This document shows positions 43,658 through 51,575 of a DNA stretch of 64,000 nt, piece after piece. Source of the stretch: Scandinavium sp036495715 (GTDB lineage: Bacteria; Pseudomonadota; Gammaproteobacteria; Enterobacterales; Enterobacteriaceae). Each line of letters opens with the position of its first letter. The stretch's first letter is position 1. The notes under the pieces were generated by a model. The model searched no databases, had not been told where the DNA came from, and saw only the letters and a program-made list of their open reading frames with translations. The stretch lies in the NCBI GenBank assembly GCA_036495715.1, contig DASXML010000051.1, forward strand, positions 1 through 64,000. The letters are read 5' to 3'. The position numbers and the translations under genes are program-made.

Positions 43658-45016
43658 ATGGCAGACTTGCGCCGCCTGTTTAATATCAGCATCACCCGGC
43701 AGACCAAAGCCGCCGCCTATGGCGTTTTTGGTGTCGGGCTGGGGCTTTCGCCCGCGCCGGGCTTTTATGGCGTAACCGCAGAAAATTTCGAAAGCATCAC
43801 CATTGATGATGTTTCAAAGTCGGTGAAGGTTTACACGATGTATGACGACGTCATTGACGATGGCGTCAAAGGTGCCGCACTGAAGGCCGCTAACGCTTAT
43901 TTTGCGCAGTCGCCAACACCTGACACGCTGGTCATGGCGGATATTTCCGGGGCGTTCTCGGCGGTGGCCATCGTGATTAATAACGATGATACCGGCATCG
44001 CTGAGGTCAAAGCCGCTGTTGCGTTTGTGGACGGTAACGACGTGGTCAACGCCACCTTTGATGGCACGGCGTGGGTTGGTACGGGCGCAGACAAAATCAC
44101 CGCCGATGAAAACAACCCCGACTTGTACCGCATTGCCGGGCGTATTGTATTTGTCACGGGTGCGGATGTGTCGGTTGGTTATTCCACGGTTAAAGCCGAT
44201 TCATTCACCGACGTTATCACCGATATTCGCCATCAAAATGATAACTGGTTTATGTCGTTTACCACGTCGCGTGATCCAGTTTTGTTGACTCAAATTGCAG
44301 ACTGGACAGAAGCCCAAACAAACAAAATGGCCAACTTTGTTGACGACGGCGGCGCGGTCTATAGCTCTGACCCTAAATGGCCGCTTGGCGGCATCACGCA
44401 ATATCTTTTTGATAAAGAGTGCGCGGGTAGTTTTGCGACCACAACGCGCGTTGAGTCAAATTATCTGGATGCGGCACTTGCCGGGCGCTGCCTGACTATG
44501 CAACCCGGTACAGAAACATGGGCGCTCAAGACGCTTTCAGGCGTGGTGGCGGATAACTTCACCGAAACGGATTACCAGACCATTACGGCCATTAACGGCA
44601 ATACGTTTGAAGATTACGGGTCGGGCGTCACTGTCAGTTATCCCGGCACCGTGGGTGATGGCGAGGCAATCGAGGTTGTGCGGTTCTGTTACTGGTTATC
44701 CGATTACATGCAAAAAAATCTGGCCACGATGACCATTAACCAGAAAAAGCTTAACTATGGCCCAACGGGCATTGAGCTTGTATGTAAAAACATGGAATCC
44801 AGCCTTAAAACCGGGCAGGACAATCAGGGCATTTTGCCTGATTTCACCAATGGTGATGAGTACGTGCGCGGCTTCACTGTCACGCGTCCTACCATGAGTC
44901 AAATCACCGCCGCACAGCAAATTAAGGGTAATTTGCAGGTAGCTTTCAAATTCTATCTACAGTACGCCATCAAGCACGTTGACGGCATCGGTACTGCTAT
45001 GACGTGGGGAATGTAA
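43658..45016 (+). CDS. Tail sheath protein (DUF3383 type)
   Basis: The 452-residue protein matches DUF3383 sheath proteins: an N-terminal LFNISITRQTKAAAYGVFGV, the middle VGYSTVKADSFTDVI, DPVLLTQIADWTEAQTNKMA, and a C-terminal QIKGNLQVAFKFYLQYAIKHV. It forms the contractile sheath and, with the tube gene after it, identifies the phage as myovirus-like. Confidence 0.85.
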   Translation: MADLRRLFNISITRQTKAAAYGVFGVGLGLSPAPGFYGVTAENFESITIDDVSKSVKVYTMYDDVIDDGVKGAALKAANAYFAQSPTPDTLVMADISGAFSAVAIVINNDDTGIAEVKAAVAFVDGNDVVNATFDGTAWVGTGADKITADENNPDLYRIAGRIVFVTGADVSVGYSTVKADSFTDVITDIRHQNDNWFMSFTTSRDPVLLTQIADWTEAQTNKMANFVDDGGAVYSSDPKWPLGGITQYLFDKECAGSFATTTRVESNYLDAALAGRCLTMQPGTETWALKTLSGVVADNFTETDYQTITAINGNTFEDYGSGVTVSYPGTVGDGEAIEVVRFCYWLSDYMQKNLATMTINQKKLNYGPTGIELVCKNMESSLKTGQDNQGILPDFTNGDEYVRGFTVTRPTMSQITAAQQIKGNLQVAFKFYLQYAIKHVDGIGTAMTWGM

Positions 45017-45018
45017 CT

Positions 45019-45432
45019 ATGGGTTCTTATCTGGGTAGCCAAAACCCCAAAGACTGGATTTTAACCGTTGGTGCGTTGCCTGTTGTGGGCTTTGCGAAAG
45101 ACAGCAACATCGAGCTTGAGTTACGGGAAGATGCCGTTGATGCAGATGTCGGCATCCAGGGTGACTGGACGTTTGTTGAGAAGAATGACGGCTCATCGAC
45201 GGTTAAGTTTACGTTGTACCGCAATTCATCATCAAACGCCGCTTTGCATGCGTACCTCAAAACACGGGCGGTGGTTCCGACAACACTGACCAACATCCGC
45301 AACGGCACTGTCCATGCGCTGCCTTATTCAGCTATTCAGAAGCAGCCCAAAGACGGCAATAACGGCGGCTCAAACGCAAATACACTGGAATGGACAGTCA
45401 TTGCCGGTGAAACGGATTCCACCATCATTTAA
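45019..45432 (+). CDS. Tail tube protein (DUF3277 type)
   Basis: The 137-residue protein follows the sheath gene by 2 bp. The sequence (MGSYLGSQNPKDWILTVGAL, GSSTVKFTLYRNSSSNAALH, YSAIQKQPKDGNNGG) fits DUF3277 tube proteins. An upstream in-frame ATG at 45004 overlaps the sheath and is less likely. Confidence 0.8.
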   Translation: MGSYLGSQNPKDWILTVGALPVVGFAKDSNIELELREDAVDADVGIQGDWTFVEKNDGSSTVKFTLYRNSSSNAALHAYLKTRAVVPTTLTNIRNGTVHALPYSAIQKQPKDGNNGGSNANTLEWTVIAGETDSTII

Positions 45433-45441
45433 GGCGGTAAA

Positions 45442-45942
45442 ATGTCATCATCACCGGCAGTATTTAAGGAAGTCAGCATTGGTGAGCGAAAATTCACCAT
45501 TGTCAAAATGTCCGCATTTGACGCGATTCACTTCAAATTGCGCATTATGGAGCTTATCGCAAAGCATGGGATTAACACGTCAGGCTCAATGATGGAAGCC
45601 GCCGGGCGTGCCTTCACATTGTTAAACCGTGAAGACCATGACGAAATGCTGTTAACCCTGTTGCAACAGTCGCGCGTACAGTGCATGACTAATGAAATGA
45701 TGTTGGACGACTGGGGCGCGCTTGATGCCACTTTCGGCGTGGACAGCATCGCGGATGTTTACCTTGTTGCGCTTGAGTGCGTTAAATTCTCAATCGCGCC
45801 GGTAGCAGAAGGGTTAAAAAAAAATATTGGTCTGGACATCAGTCTCAATCAGAGTCTTCAGAGCGCCGTCAGGGGATTATTGAGCGACTTGCTGAAGGGC
45901 TTGACCCCGCCGTCAGAGCAGAAGTCACAATCTGGCGAGTAA
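45442..45942 (+). CDS. Tail assembly chaperone, unshifted form
   Basis: The 166-residue protein (MSSSPAVFKEVSIGERKFTI VKMSAFDAIHFKL..., in pieces) lies between tube and tape-measure genes, the place of lambda gpG-type chaperones. It is probably translated in two forms, with a -1 frameshift at 45816-45822 yielding a longer product. It should bind the tape measure before tail assembly. Confidence 0.78.
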   Translation: MSSSPAVFKEVSIGERKFTIVKMSAFDAIHFKLRIMELIAKHGINTSGSMMEAAGRAFTLLNREDHDEMLLTLLQQSRVQCMTNEMMLDDWGALDATFGVDSIADVYLVALECVKFSIAPVAEGLKKNIGLDISLNQSLQSAVRGLLSDLLKGLTPPSEQKSQSGE

Positions 45943-46082
45943 TACAATCGGGCCTGATTTCGTTTGACGATGTCAAAACGGGTCGGGCCTCCTTTGATGA
46001 CATCATGCGCGCCGCCGCAATCCTCCAGTATGACTCCGCAGTCTCCGCCGCTATATCAGAAGCCGAGAAACCAAAAAAATGA
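45442..46082 (+). CDS. Tail assembly chaperone, -1 frameshift product (G-T like)
   Basis: After the run of As, the -1 frame stays open to a TGA at 46080-46082, whose ATGA overlap starts the tape measure. The fused protein would be about 213 residues, with the shifted part containing IIERLAEGLDPAVRAEVTIW RVIQSGLISFDDVKTG and FDDIMRAAAILQYDSAVSAA. The upstream stop in that frame is at 45783, just before the slip site, so the second frame has no start of its own. This matches the conserved gpG/gpGT scheme. Confidence 0.75.
45816..45822 (+). promoter_or_regulatory. Slippery heptamer for programmed -1 frameshift
   Basis: In the chaperone frame the codons read TTA AAA AAA AAT, giving the canonical slippery pattern A-AAA-AAA at 45816-45822. 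Slippage back one base enters the open frame that runs to 46082. Confidence 0.75.
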
Positions 46083-48040
46083 CCGAACAAACCAAAGAGC
46101 TTGTCACAAAGGTAGACGTGCAGCCCGATCTTGCCGGGCTGTTAGCCTTTGAGGCTGAATTAGACCGCGCCATTGGTAAAGTTAACCAGCTTGACGCCGC
46201 GATAAAACGCACAAATGAACTGAAGCCAAAAGGGCGTTTTGCACCGCCTGTGAACAATCCCAGCGCAACCGTCGCCGCCGCTGGTCTTGCCGCCGGGCTT
46301 GGCGCTAATCTCGTTAACCGTGGCGCGCTGGCACCGCTGGTACGTAAGGCGTCAGAGGATGTGGCAAAGAATGCCGCGAAAACCGCCGCAACGGGCGTCA
46401 ATATGGCCATTGAGGGCATGCGCGGGCGCATTGGTGGCGGTGGTGGACTTCTTGGCATTGCAGGGCCGCGCAGTGCGGGTGGTGGCGGTGGCACACTGGC
46501 GACACGTCCGGGGCCGTTTGATGGCATGAATTTTTCCCGCAGTAATTTTGATGGCACACCATTAGACGGGAAGAAAGCCGCCGCAGCCAAAGCGGCCAGA
46601 GCACCCGGCAGCGGCTTTAAAATGCCTGACATGATGGCGGGTGCGGCGTCGGCGTATGCGTTAAGCGCAGGGCTTGACGCAATAGCGCACAGCCTCGACC
46701 GCGTACAATCCGCAGAGGCACAATTAGCCAGGCTACCGCAAACCATCGGCAGCAGCAAAGACGCCTTCATTGAGTTAACCAACGCTGCAACGCAGGTGCG
46801 CGGCGACGGTGACGCATTCATCAGCACATACACCAACATGGCCACCGCAACGGAAAAGCTAGGGTTAAGCCAGGCGGAAACCATCAAAGCCACGCAAGGG
46901 CTTGTGAGCTCGTTACAGTTGGGTGGAGGCAGCAAAGAGGCGGTCACAAACGCGCTGTATCAAATGGGGCAGGCGTTTTCGTCTAACCGGTTCGGCGGCG
47001 ATGAGTTCCGCTCATTCATGGAGGCCATCGGCACTATGGCACCAGAGGTGGCCAAAGCGTTTGGCACGGACGTTGCCGGGTTGCGTCAGATGTCGGAGCA
47101 GGGAAAGTTAACCGCAGAAACCATGACCAAAGCTTTTGAAACCATGGCAGATAAAAACATGGATTTGCTTAAAAAACAGGGCTGGACGTGGGGGCAGGTC
47201 ACAACGGTCATGGGCAATGATTGGGGTACCTTTATCGCCACGGCCACGGAAAATGGCGAATGGTCGCACCTGATGTCATGGATAGCCACCAACGTTACAC
47301 CCGTTTTCAAAACAGCAGAGCAAGCCGTTGCGGGATTCTGGAACACGACAACGGATGAAAGCAAGGCCAGCATATTGATTGGTATTCTGGCATCCATAGG
47401 CGCAGCGTTTGCGGCGCTGGCAATTCCTGTTCTGGCGGCGACGTGGCCATTTCTGGCCGTTGGCGCGGCGGTGTTCCTGCTGTATGAACTTTTCCAGGAG
47501 TTTCAACACTGGATGGACGGAAGCGCGAAGACGATTTTTGACAATTTGTTTGGATCGTTCGATGAGTTCGAAAAACGTTACCCGGCTATTGTGAAGGGGT
47601 TGAAAGCGCTGATTAATGCCACTGGTGGTGCGGCAAGTGCCGTGAATGACGCGTCAGGGGGAGCCATTACAAATGGCAGTGTTTTAGGTGACTTGAGTCG
47701 GCATCTACCTGTCATCGGCCCACTGATTAACAGTTGGAAGTCTTTAAAAGATGTCAATGATGTCTCTGGCGGTAAGTTAAATCCTTTGGATGGGCTTGAG
47801 GGGCTTTTCAGCCTCTTCGTTGGCGATGACAAGCCAGCGTCTGGCTTGAATGGGTTAACGCCTCCATCGGTGGCGAATGGCTCACAGACAACCATCTCTA
47901 ACACCAATAGTGGGAACACAACAATACAGGTTGCAACGCCTGAAGATGCCGCGACCGTGGCAAATGCGCGCGACAAAACGTTTGTTAATCATATGGGTAA
48001 TGACCTCGGGAATATGGCAGAGGGCGGCGGATACCTGTAG
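46079..48040 (+). CDS. Tail tape measure protein
   Basis: The 653-residue protein has an N-terminal helical region, a Gly-rich stretch (~120-145), the tape-measure domain around residues 200-360 (LGLSQAETIKATQGLVSSLQ, RFGGDEFRSFMEAIGTMAPE VAKAFG) and a hydrophobic segment at ~430-475. Its length sets a fairly short tail. It starts inside the stop of the frameshifted chaperone. Confidence 0.85.
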   Translation: MTEQTKELVTKVDVQPDLAGLLAFEAELDRAIGKVNQLDAAIKRTNELKPKGRFAPPVNNPSATVAAAGLAAGLGANLVNRGALAPLVRKASEDVAKNAAKTAATGVNMAIEGMRGRIGGGGGLLGIAGPRSAGGGGGTLATRPGPFDGMNFSRSNFDGTPLDGKKAAAAKAARAPGSGFKMPDMMAGAASAYALSAGLDAIAHSLDRVQSAEAQLARLPQTIGSSKDAFIELTNAATQVRGDGDAFISTYTNMATATEKLGLSQAETIKATQGLVSSLQLGGGSKEAVTNALYQMGQAFSSNRFGGDEFRSFMEAIGTMAPEVAKAFGTDVAGLRQMSEQGKLTAETMTKAFETMADKNMDLLKKQGWTWGQVTTVMGNDWGTFIATATENGEWSHLMSWIATNVTPVFKTAEQAVAGFWNTTTDESKASILIGILASIGAAFAALAIPVLAATWPFLAVGAAVFLLYELFQEFQHWMDGSAKTIFDNLFGSFDEFEKRYPAIVKGLKALINATGGAASAVNDASGGAITNGSVLGDLSRHLPVIGPLINSWKSLKDVNDVSGGKLNPLDGLEGLFSLFVGDDKPASGLNGLTPPSVANGSQTTISNTNSGNTTIQVATPEDAATVANARDKTFVNHMGNDLGNMAEGGGYL

Positions 48041-48081
48041 AATTGCGACGTTACTACATACACACGCAAGGAAAAAACAAG

Positions 48082-48198
48082 ATGGAATTGACCAGGTTAC
48101 AAAAATATTTTCTGTGCCCTTTGGCAAGCGTCGCGTTGACGGCGGCTTTGTACCTTCAGATTGAATACTTATCCGGTTTGGTGAAATCGTTTTTGTAA
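48082..48198 (+). CDS. Small single-span membrane ORF (38 aa)
   Basis: The frame encodes MELTRLQKYFLCPLASVALT followed by AALYLQIEYLSGLVKSFL. AAGGA lies about 9 nt before the ATG, and the stop is 12 bp before the DUF4282 gene. It has one hydrophobic segment. Coding is likely from spacing and RBS; function unknown. Confidence 0.4.
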   Translation: MELTRLQKYFLCPLASVALTAALYLQIEYLSGLVKSFL

Positions 48199-48210
48199 AG
48201 GATTAAAAAC

Positions 48211-48582
48211 ATGAGAATTTTAACGTTAGATGACATGATTACCCCAAAGATTTTGACCAGTCTTTATATTTTCACCACGCTAGTTGCGTTTGTTGCTTTG
48301 GTCTTCACATTGTCAGTGGGGCATTACACGGGTTCAATTATACTCGCTGTGGTCATTGTGTTTAATCGCGTTTTTTTTGAGTGCATCATTGTTGTTTTTA
48401 AAAATAATGAACATCTTAAAAATAGTGCTGAATATTTGCGATACATCGCAAACACCATGGCCAACAACTATGATGAAGAACATATTGCAGCAGCCCGGAA
48501 GGCCAAAGAGTCGCAGCAATTCGAAAATGACGCAGACTTTAGCACTGACAGCAAAGAAGACACCCCACAAGACAAACAATAA
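48211..48582 (+). CDS. DUF4282-like membrane protein
   Basis: The 123-residue protein starts MRILTLDDMITPKILTSLYI, then two transmembrane segments (~17-38 and ~42-65) and FECIIVVFKNNEHL, matching the DUF4282 pattern. The C-terminal ~45 residues are charged and probably cytoplasmic. It lies in the tail gene cluster but may be a lysogenic-conversion membrane gene. Confidence 0.65.
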   Translation: MRILTLDDMITPKILTSLYIFTTLVAFVALVFTLSVGHYTGSIILAVVIVFNRVFFECIIVVFKNNEHLKNSAEYLRYIANTMANNYDEEHIAAARKAKESQQFENDADFSTDSKEDTPQDKQ

Positions 48583-48644
48583 TAAAGATACAGCGCCCGG
48601 CATAAAATCCACCTTCAGCGGTGGATTTTTTATTTGGGGGCTTT

Positions 48645-49211
48645 ATGTCAGATATGGGCGGGTTAAACGCACCAGCGGGGCGCAGGGTTGTTATTGTGTC
48701 ATCGTCGGGCGTTTCCGTGTCATTACGATTACGCAAGCGCGAAGCATATTCCGCAAAGCGGAACGTTTCGCAAGGCGCGCTTGAAACGGGTTATAAAATA
48801 TCCGACGGAACTGTAAACGAACAACCCGGCATAGAATTAGAAGGCATCGTCACGGGCAGTGATGGTTATGCGCTCGCATTTGATCCTTCACGTATTAACG
48901 CCGAAGTGGCCAGCATCAAAAACGCCTTTAATCTCGATGAGCTTGTCTCTGTATACGCATCATTTATAGCGATGAGTGATGCAGTGCTGACAGAGTTCAC
49001 CGCAGAGGCAACCCCGAAAGACAAAACCATCACCATAAAACTTGCCGCGAAAAAAATTAAGTTCGTGACCTTCCAGCGCACCCAAAACGAAGCGCCAGCC
49101 CCTAAATCAACAAAAACAAAAAATCCCGCCGGGCAGGGGAGGGCAGACACCGGCAAAAAATCAGCCACACCAAAAGACAAACCTAAAACGGATATTCTTT
49201 ACTTTACATAA
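48645..49211 (+). CDS. Tail/baseplate protein downstream of the tape measure
   Basis: The 188-residue protein has the ATG at 48645 after a GGGGGCTTT leader that recurs before other genes of this phage. Its N-terminal ~145 residues (VIVSSSGVSVSLRLRKREAY SAKRNVS..., VTGSDGYALAFDPSRINAEV) look like a baseplate or distal-tail domain, and the last ~40 residues are a Lys-rich disordered tail. The exact family is uncertain. Confidence 0.5.
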   Translation: MSDMGGLNAPAGRRVVIVSSSGVSVSLRLRKREAYSAKRNVSQGALETGYKISDGTVNEQPGIELEGIVTGSDGYALAFDPSRINAEVASIKNAFNLDELVSVYASFIAMSDAVLTEFTAEATPKDKTITIKLAAKKIKFVTFQRTQNEAPAPKSTKTKNPAGQGRADTGKKSATPKDKPKTDILYFT

Positions 49212-49223
49212 GGTTAAATAAAA

Positions 49224-49559
49224 GTGGATGAGCAATTTTACAGTTTGCCGCTGGTGGCCTCCATCCCTGACCAGTCAATGACCGTCAGTTTTGATGGCTC
49301 CTTCTTTTCGGTTCGGGTGTTCTTTTCGACCAGCACAAACTTGTGGTGGTTGGAATTGAGTAGCGTTGATATGGCTGTGACACTGTCACAAATCGCACTG
49401 CGACCAAATGTGATGCATGGGTTGTCTGGCAAGGTTCCGGGTTATGCCGGTGCCGCGTCAGTCGGCATGATTAGCTTGCGAAGTGGTGGGGTTTACGGCT
49501 CGATTGATGCCTTTGCGGGTGATTTTGGGCTTTTCATGGCTGATGCCGTGACAGTGTAA
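49224..49559 (+). CDS. Baseplate plug-like protein (DUF6983-like)
   Basis: The 111-residue protein (GTG start, AAGG upstream) reads SLPLVASIPDQSMTVSFDGS FFSVRVFFSTSTNLWWLELS (in pieces) and ends ...SVGMISLRSGGVYGSIDAFAG. This compact beta-rich pattern is seen in phage proteins encoded near the hub. In the circular phage map the hub gene at 23903 comes after it, with the lysis and integration genes lying between. Confidence 0.5.
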   Translation: MDEQFYSLPLVASIPDQSMTVSFDGSFFSVRVFFSTSTNLWWLELSSVDMAVTLSQIALRPNVMHGLSGKVPGYAGAASVGMISLRSGGVYGSIDAFAGDFGLFMADAVTV

Positions 49560-49591
49560 CGTCGGGGCGCTGTTTTAGCTGGTGGTTAACG

Positions 49592-49936
49592 ATGAATAAC
49601 ACATTACAGGAGTTGATTGGTCAAGTGACTAAATGGATTGAGATTTATTTCCCGGCGATTTGTGCCGGTATTATGGCCGCAGCAATCAATATTTTAATGG
49701 GTGTCAGAGCCAGTGAGCCGCCAAAGAGAAATGTAACAGGGGGCGCTATATGTGGGCTTATTGCGACAGGTTGCTACTCATTCGCAATTTATTTAGGTAT
49801 GCCACCTGAAGCGGGCATTTTCTTTGGCGGGTTCCTCGGCTTTCTCGGCCCTGATGGCATCAAAGAGATTTTTGTCACTGCTGGCAACGTTATCAAAAAA
49901 CGCAGGTCTGGAGGGTTAACAGATGCAAATAAGTAA
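49592..49936 (+). CDS. Phage holin
   Basis: The 114-residue protein has an N-terminal amphipathic part and three hydrophobic segments (ICAGIMAAAINILMG, AICGLIATGCYSFAIYLG, GIFFGGFLGFLG) with a charged C-terminus. It overlaps the endolysin gene by 14 bp and starts the lysis cassette. It would form the inner-membrane hole that releases the endolysin. Confidence 0.75.
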   Translation: MNNTLQELIGQVTKWIEIYFPAICAGIMAAAINILMGVRASEPPKRNVTGGAICGLIATGCYSFAIYLGMPPEAGIFFGGFLGFLGPDGIKEIFVTAGNVIKKRRSGGLTDANK

Positions 49937-50390
49937 CAACATGAAAGCGTATTTATCAATGCTTGGGTGGTCTGAAGGAACGACCACAATAAAAGGCAGT
50001 GATAATGGCTACAACGTTATCGTTGGCGGTGGTTTATTTACCTCATATGCAGACCATCCGCATAAATCGGTAAAAATACCATCATTGGGGATTAGCTCGA
50101 CAGCGGCTGGGCGTTATCAGTTACTTGCAAAATATTGGGATGGGAAGAACGGGTATAAATATAGCCTCAAGCTGTCGAATTATGGCCCCGAAAGTCAAGA
50201 TGCTGTTGCCGTTCAACAAATTAAAGAGCAGGGCGCATACGCTGATATTGAGAGTGGCAATATTAAAGCGGCAATTCAAAAGTGCTCGAATATATGGGCA
50301 TCATTGCCCGGCGCTGGTTACGGACAGCATGAGCAAAAGATTGATGATTTACTTGCGGTCTACCGTGAAAACGGTGGGATTGTCGCTTGA
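49923..50390 (+). CDS. Lambda R-like endolysin (transglycosylase)
   Basis: The 155-residue protein aligns by eye with lambda gpR: MLGWSEGTT (catalytic Glu ~18), YNVIVGGGLFTSYADHP, AAGRYQLLAKYWD, SQDAVAVQQIKEQGAY and CSNIWASLPGAGYGQHEQKI. It cuts peptidoglycan glycan strands without needing a signal peptide, so it depends on the holin. GGAGGG precedes the start. Confidence 0.92.
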   Translation: MQISNNMKAYLSMLGWSEGTTTIKGSDNGYNVIVGGGLFTSYADHPHKSVKIPSLGISSTAAGRYQLLAKYWDGKNGYKYSLKLSNYGPESQDAVAVQQIKEQGAYADIESGNIKAAIQKCSNIWASLPGAGYGQHEQKIDDLLAVYRENGGIVA

Positions 50391-50917
50391 TGCGCACGCT
50401 ATGGAAGCCGCTGACCGCTGGCGGCTTAATTCTGCTGGCTCTGTGCTGGTTTTCCCATGCGCGCTATGAATCTGGCTATCAGGCGGCGGATTCATCCTGG
50501 AAACTGAAGGACGAAAAGCGCCAGAAAGCAAACGCGCTGGCGCTGGCCAGCAAACAGGCCGACGAGCGAAGCAAGGAGAAAGAACGACGTGACGCCGCAG
50601 ACAAAGCAGCAGCAGAAGCGGACACACAACTTGCTAAAGCGCGTGCTGATGCCGCTGATGCTGAGCGTACTGGTGACCAGTTGCGCGCAACAATATCAGC
50701 CATCCGCAAGCAGTTTGCAGCAAGTGAAACCGGCAGATTATCCGCAGTTGCCGCAGCAAGCTCGGCAAGAGCCAATACCGGCATTTTGCTTGCCAACGTG
50801 CTTGAAAGCGCTGACAAGCGAGCGGGAGAACTGGCGGAATACGCTGACAGGGCAAGAATAGCCGGTCAGACATGCGAGAAAATTTACAATCAAGTAACCA
50901 AAGGAAATCAACAATGA
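50390..50917 (+). CDS. Inner-membrane spanin (Rz-like)
   Basis: The ~175-residue protein has one N-terminal transmembrane helix (LTAGGLILLALCWFSHARYE) and a long periplasmic coiled coil rich in Ala/Lys/Asp. This is the i-spanin architecture. It starts inside the endolysin stop and contains the o-spanin gene in another frame. With the o-spanin it would fuse the membranes at lysis. Confidence 0.85.
   Translation: MRTLWKPLTAGGLILLALCWFSHARYESGYQAADSSWKLKDEKRQKANALALASKQADERSKEKERRDAADKAAAEADTQLAKARADAADAERTGDQLRATISAIRKQFAASETGRLSAVAAASSARANTGILLANVLESADKRAGELAEYADRARIAGQTCEKIYNQVTKGNQQ
50589..50861 (+). CDS. Outer-membrane lipoprotein spanin (Rz1-like), nested in Rz
   Basis: The frame lies wholly inside the Rz-like gene. 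It encodes a lipoprotein signal (LLKRVLMPLMLSVLVTSC, lipobox before Cys) and a Pro/Gln-rich mature part (QQYQPSASSLQQVKPADYPQ LPQQARQ, in pieces), as in Rz1 proteins. The GTG at 50589 is the longest start; a later GTG near 50643 is possible. Nested o-spanins are well known in lambdoid phages. Confidence 0.78.
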   Translation: MTPQTKQQQKRTHNLLKRVLMPLMLSVLVTSCAQQYQPSASSLQQVKPADYPQLPQQARQEPIPAFCLPTCLKALTSERENWRNTLTGQE

Positions 50918-51150
50918 GCGAAGCAAAACCACAGGACGGCAGCACCGTAAAGGGTTATCGCAGCCTGACCGACAAAGACATTGCCAACATGAATCGACTT
51001 AAAGAAATCAGCCGCCAGTTTTTGGCCCAGCTTTCATTTTTAGATAATGGAGAGCATGACGGGCGCTGGCTGGCGATTGCTAAAACTGAAATGCAGAAAG
51101 CCTGTATGTCTGCGTGCCGAGCAGTAGCGCAACCGGATGAAGACTGCTGA
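50914..51150 (+). CDS. acb2: Acb2-like anti-CBASS cyclic-nucleotide sponge
   Basis: The 78-residue protein matches the Acb2 family (T4 Vs.4-type): VKGYRSLTDKDIANMNRLKE, then DGRWLAIAKTEMQKACMSAC RAVAQP. Acb2 proteins assemble into oligomers that bind and sequester cyclic di- and trinucleotide signals of CBASS and so block host abortive infection. AAGGAAA precedes the ATG, which overlaps the Rz-like stop. A terminator follows. Whether it acts during infection, in lysogeny or both cannot be told here. Confidence 0.75.
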   Translation: MSEAKPQDGSTVKGYRSLTDKDIANMNRLKEISRQFLAQLSFLDNGEHDGRWLAIAKTEMQKACMSACRAVAQPDEDC

Positions 51151-51176
51151 ATCTGGTGAAGCCCTTGTTGGATTTA

Positions 51177-51202
51177 GCCCGGAACTGACCGGGCATTTTT
51201 TT
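51177..51202 (+). terminator. Terminator after the lysis/Acb2 operon
   Basis: A 6-bp GC stem (GCCCGG 51177-51182 / CCGGGC 51189-51194) is followed by ATTTTTTT. It lies 27 bp after the Acb2-like stop. Confidence 0.85.
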
Positions 51203-51217
51203 GTCTGTTGACTGGCG

Positions 51218-51235
51218 GGTAACATATAAGTTACC
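51218..51235. promoter_or_regulatory. Palindromic operator candidate before the HTH-DUF29 pair
   Basis: The inverted repeat GGTAAC-ATATAA-GTTACC lies 33 bp before the start at 51268. It may be bound by the helix-turn-helix product of that gene for self-control. Confidence 0.5.
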
Positions 51236-51267
51236 TTTATTATGTGAATGCACATCAAGGGGGCTTT

Positions 51268-51573
51268 ATGGCCAGCATTGAAACTGATGAAGCAACAATC
51301 AGTTACTTAAAGGAAGACCCGCAAGCAAGGCTTGCAATCATAAATGAGGTATACCGGCTAATAAGCGATGGTGATGTCGATGTCGCCAAAACCACATTGC
51401 GCATGGTTATCAATATGACCTGTGGATTTCGAGCCATTTCTGATGAAGTTGGCAGACATCCAAAATCCATCATGCGCATGTTGACCCCGGATGTAGATCC
51501 AGGCATCAAGGCGTTTATGTCAGTGGTCAATGCCACAAAGCGCCAGATAACGAGCGCCGCAAAGGAGGCATAA
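51268..51573 (+). CDS. Helix-turn-helix protein, addiction-antidote-like
   Basis: The 101-residue protein has a C-terminal helix-turn-helix (GFRAISDEVGRHPKSIMRML TPDVDPGIKAFMSVVNA, in pieces) of the kind found in HigA-like antidote regulators. No RelE/HigB toxin is adjacent; a DUF29 gene follows after 2 bp instead. It has its own promoter region with a palindrome, after a terminator, so it may be expressed in the lysogen. Confidence 0.6.
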   Translation: MASIETDEATISYLKEDPQARLAIINEVYRLISDGDVDVAKTTLRMVINMTCGFRAISDEVGRHPKSIMRMLTPDVDPGIKAFMSVVNATKRQITSAAKEA

Positions 51574-51575
51574 AA

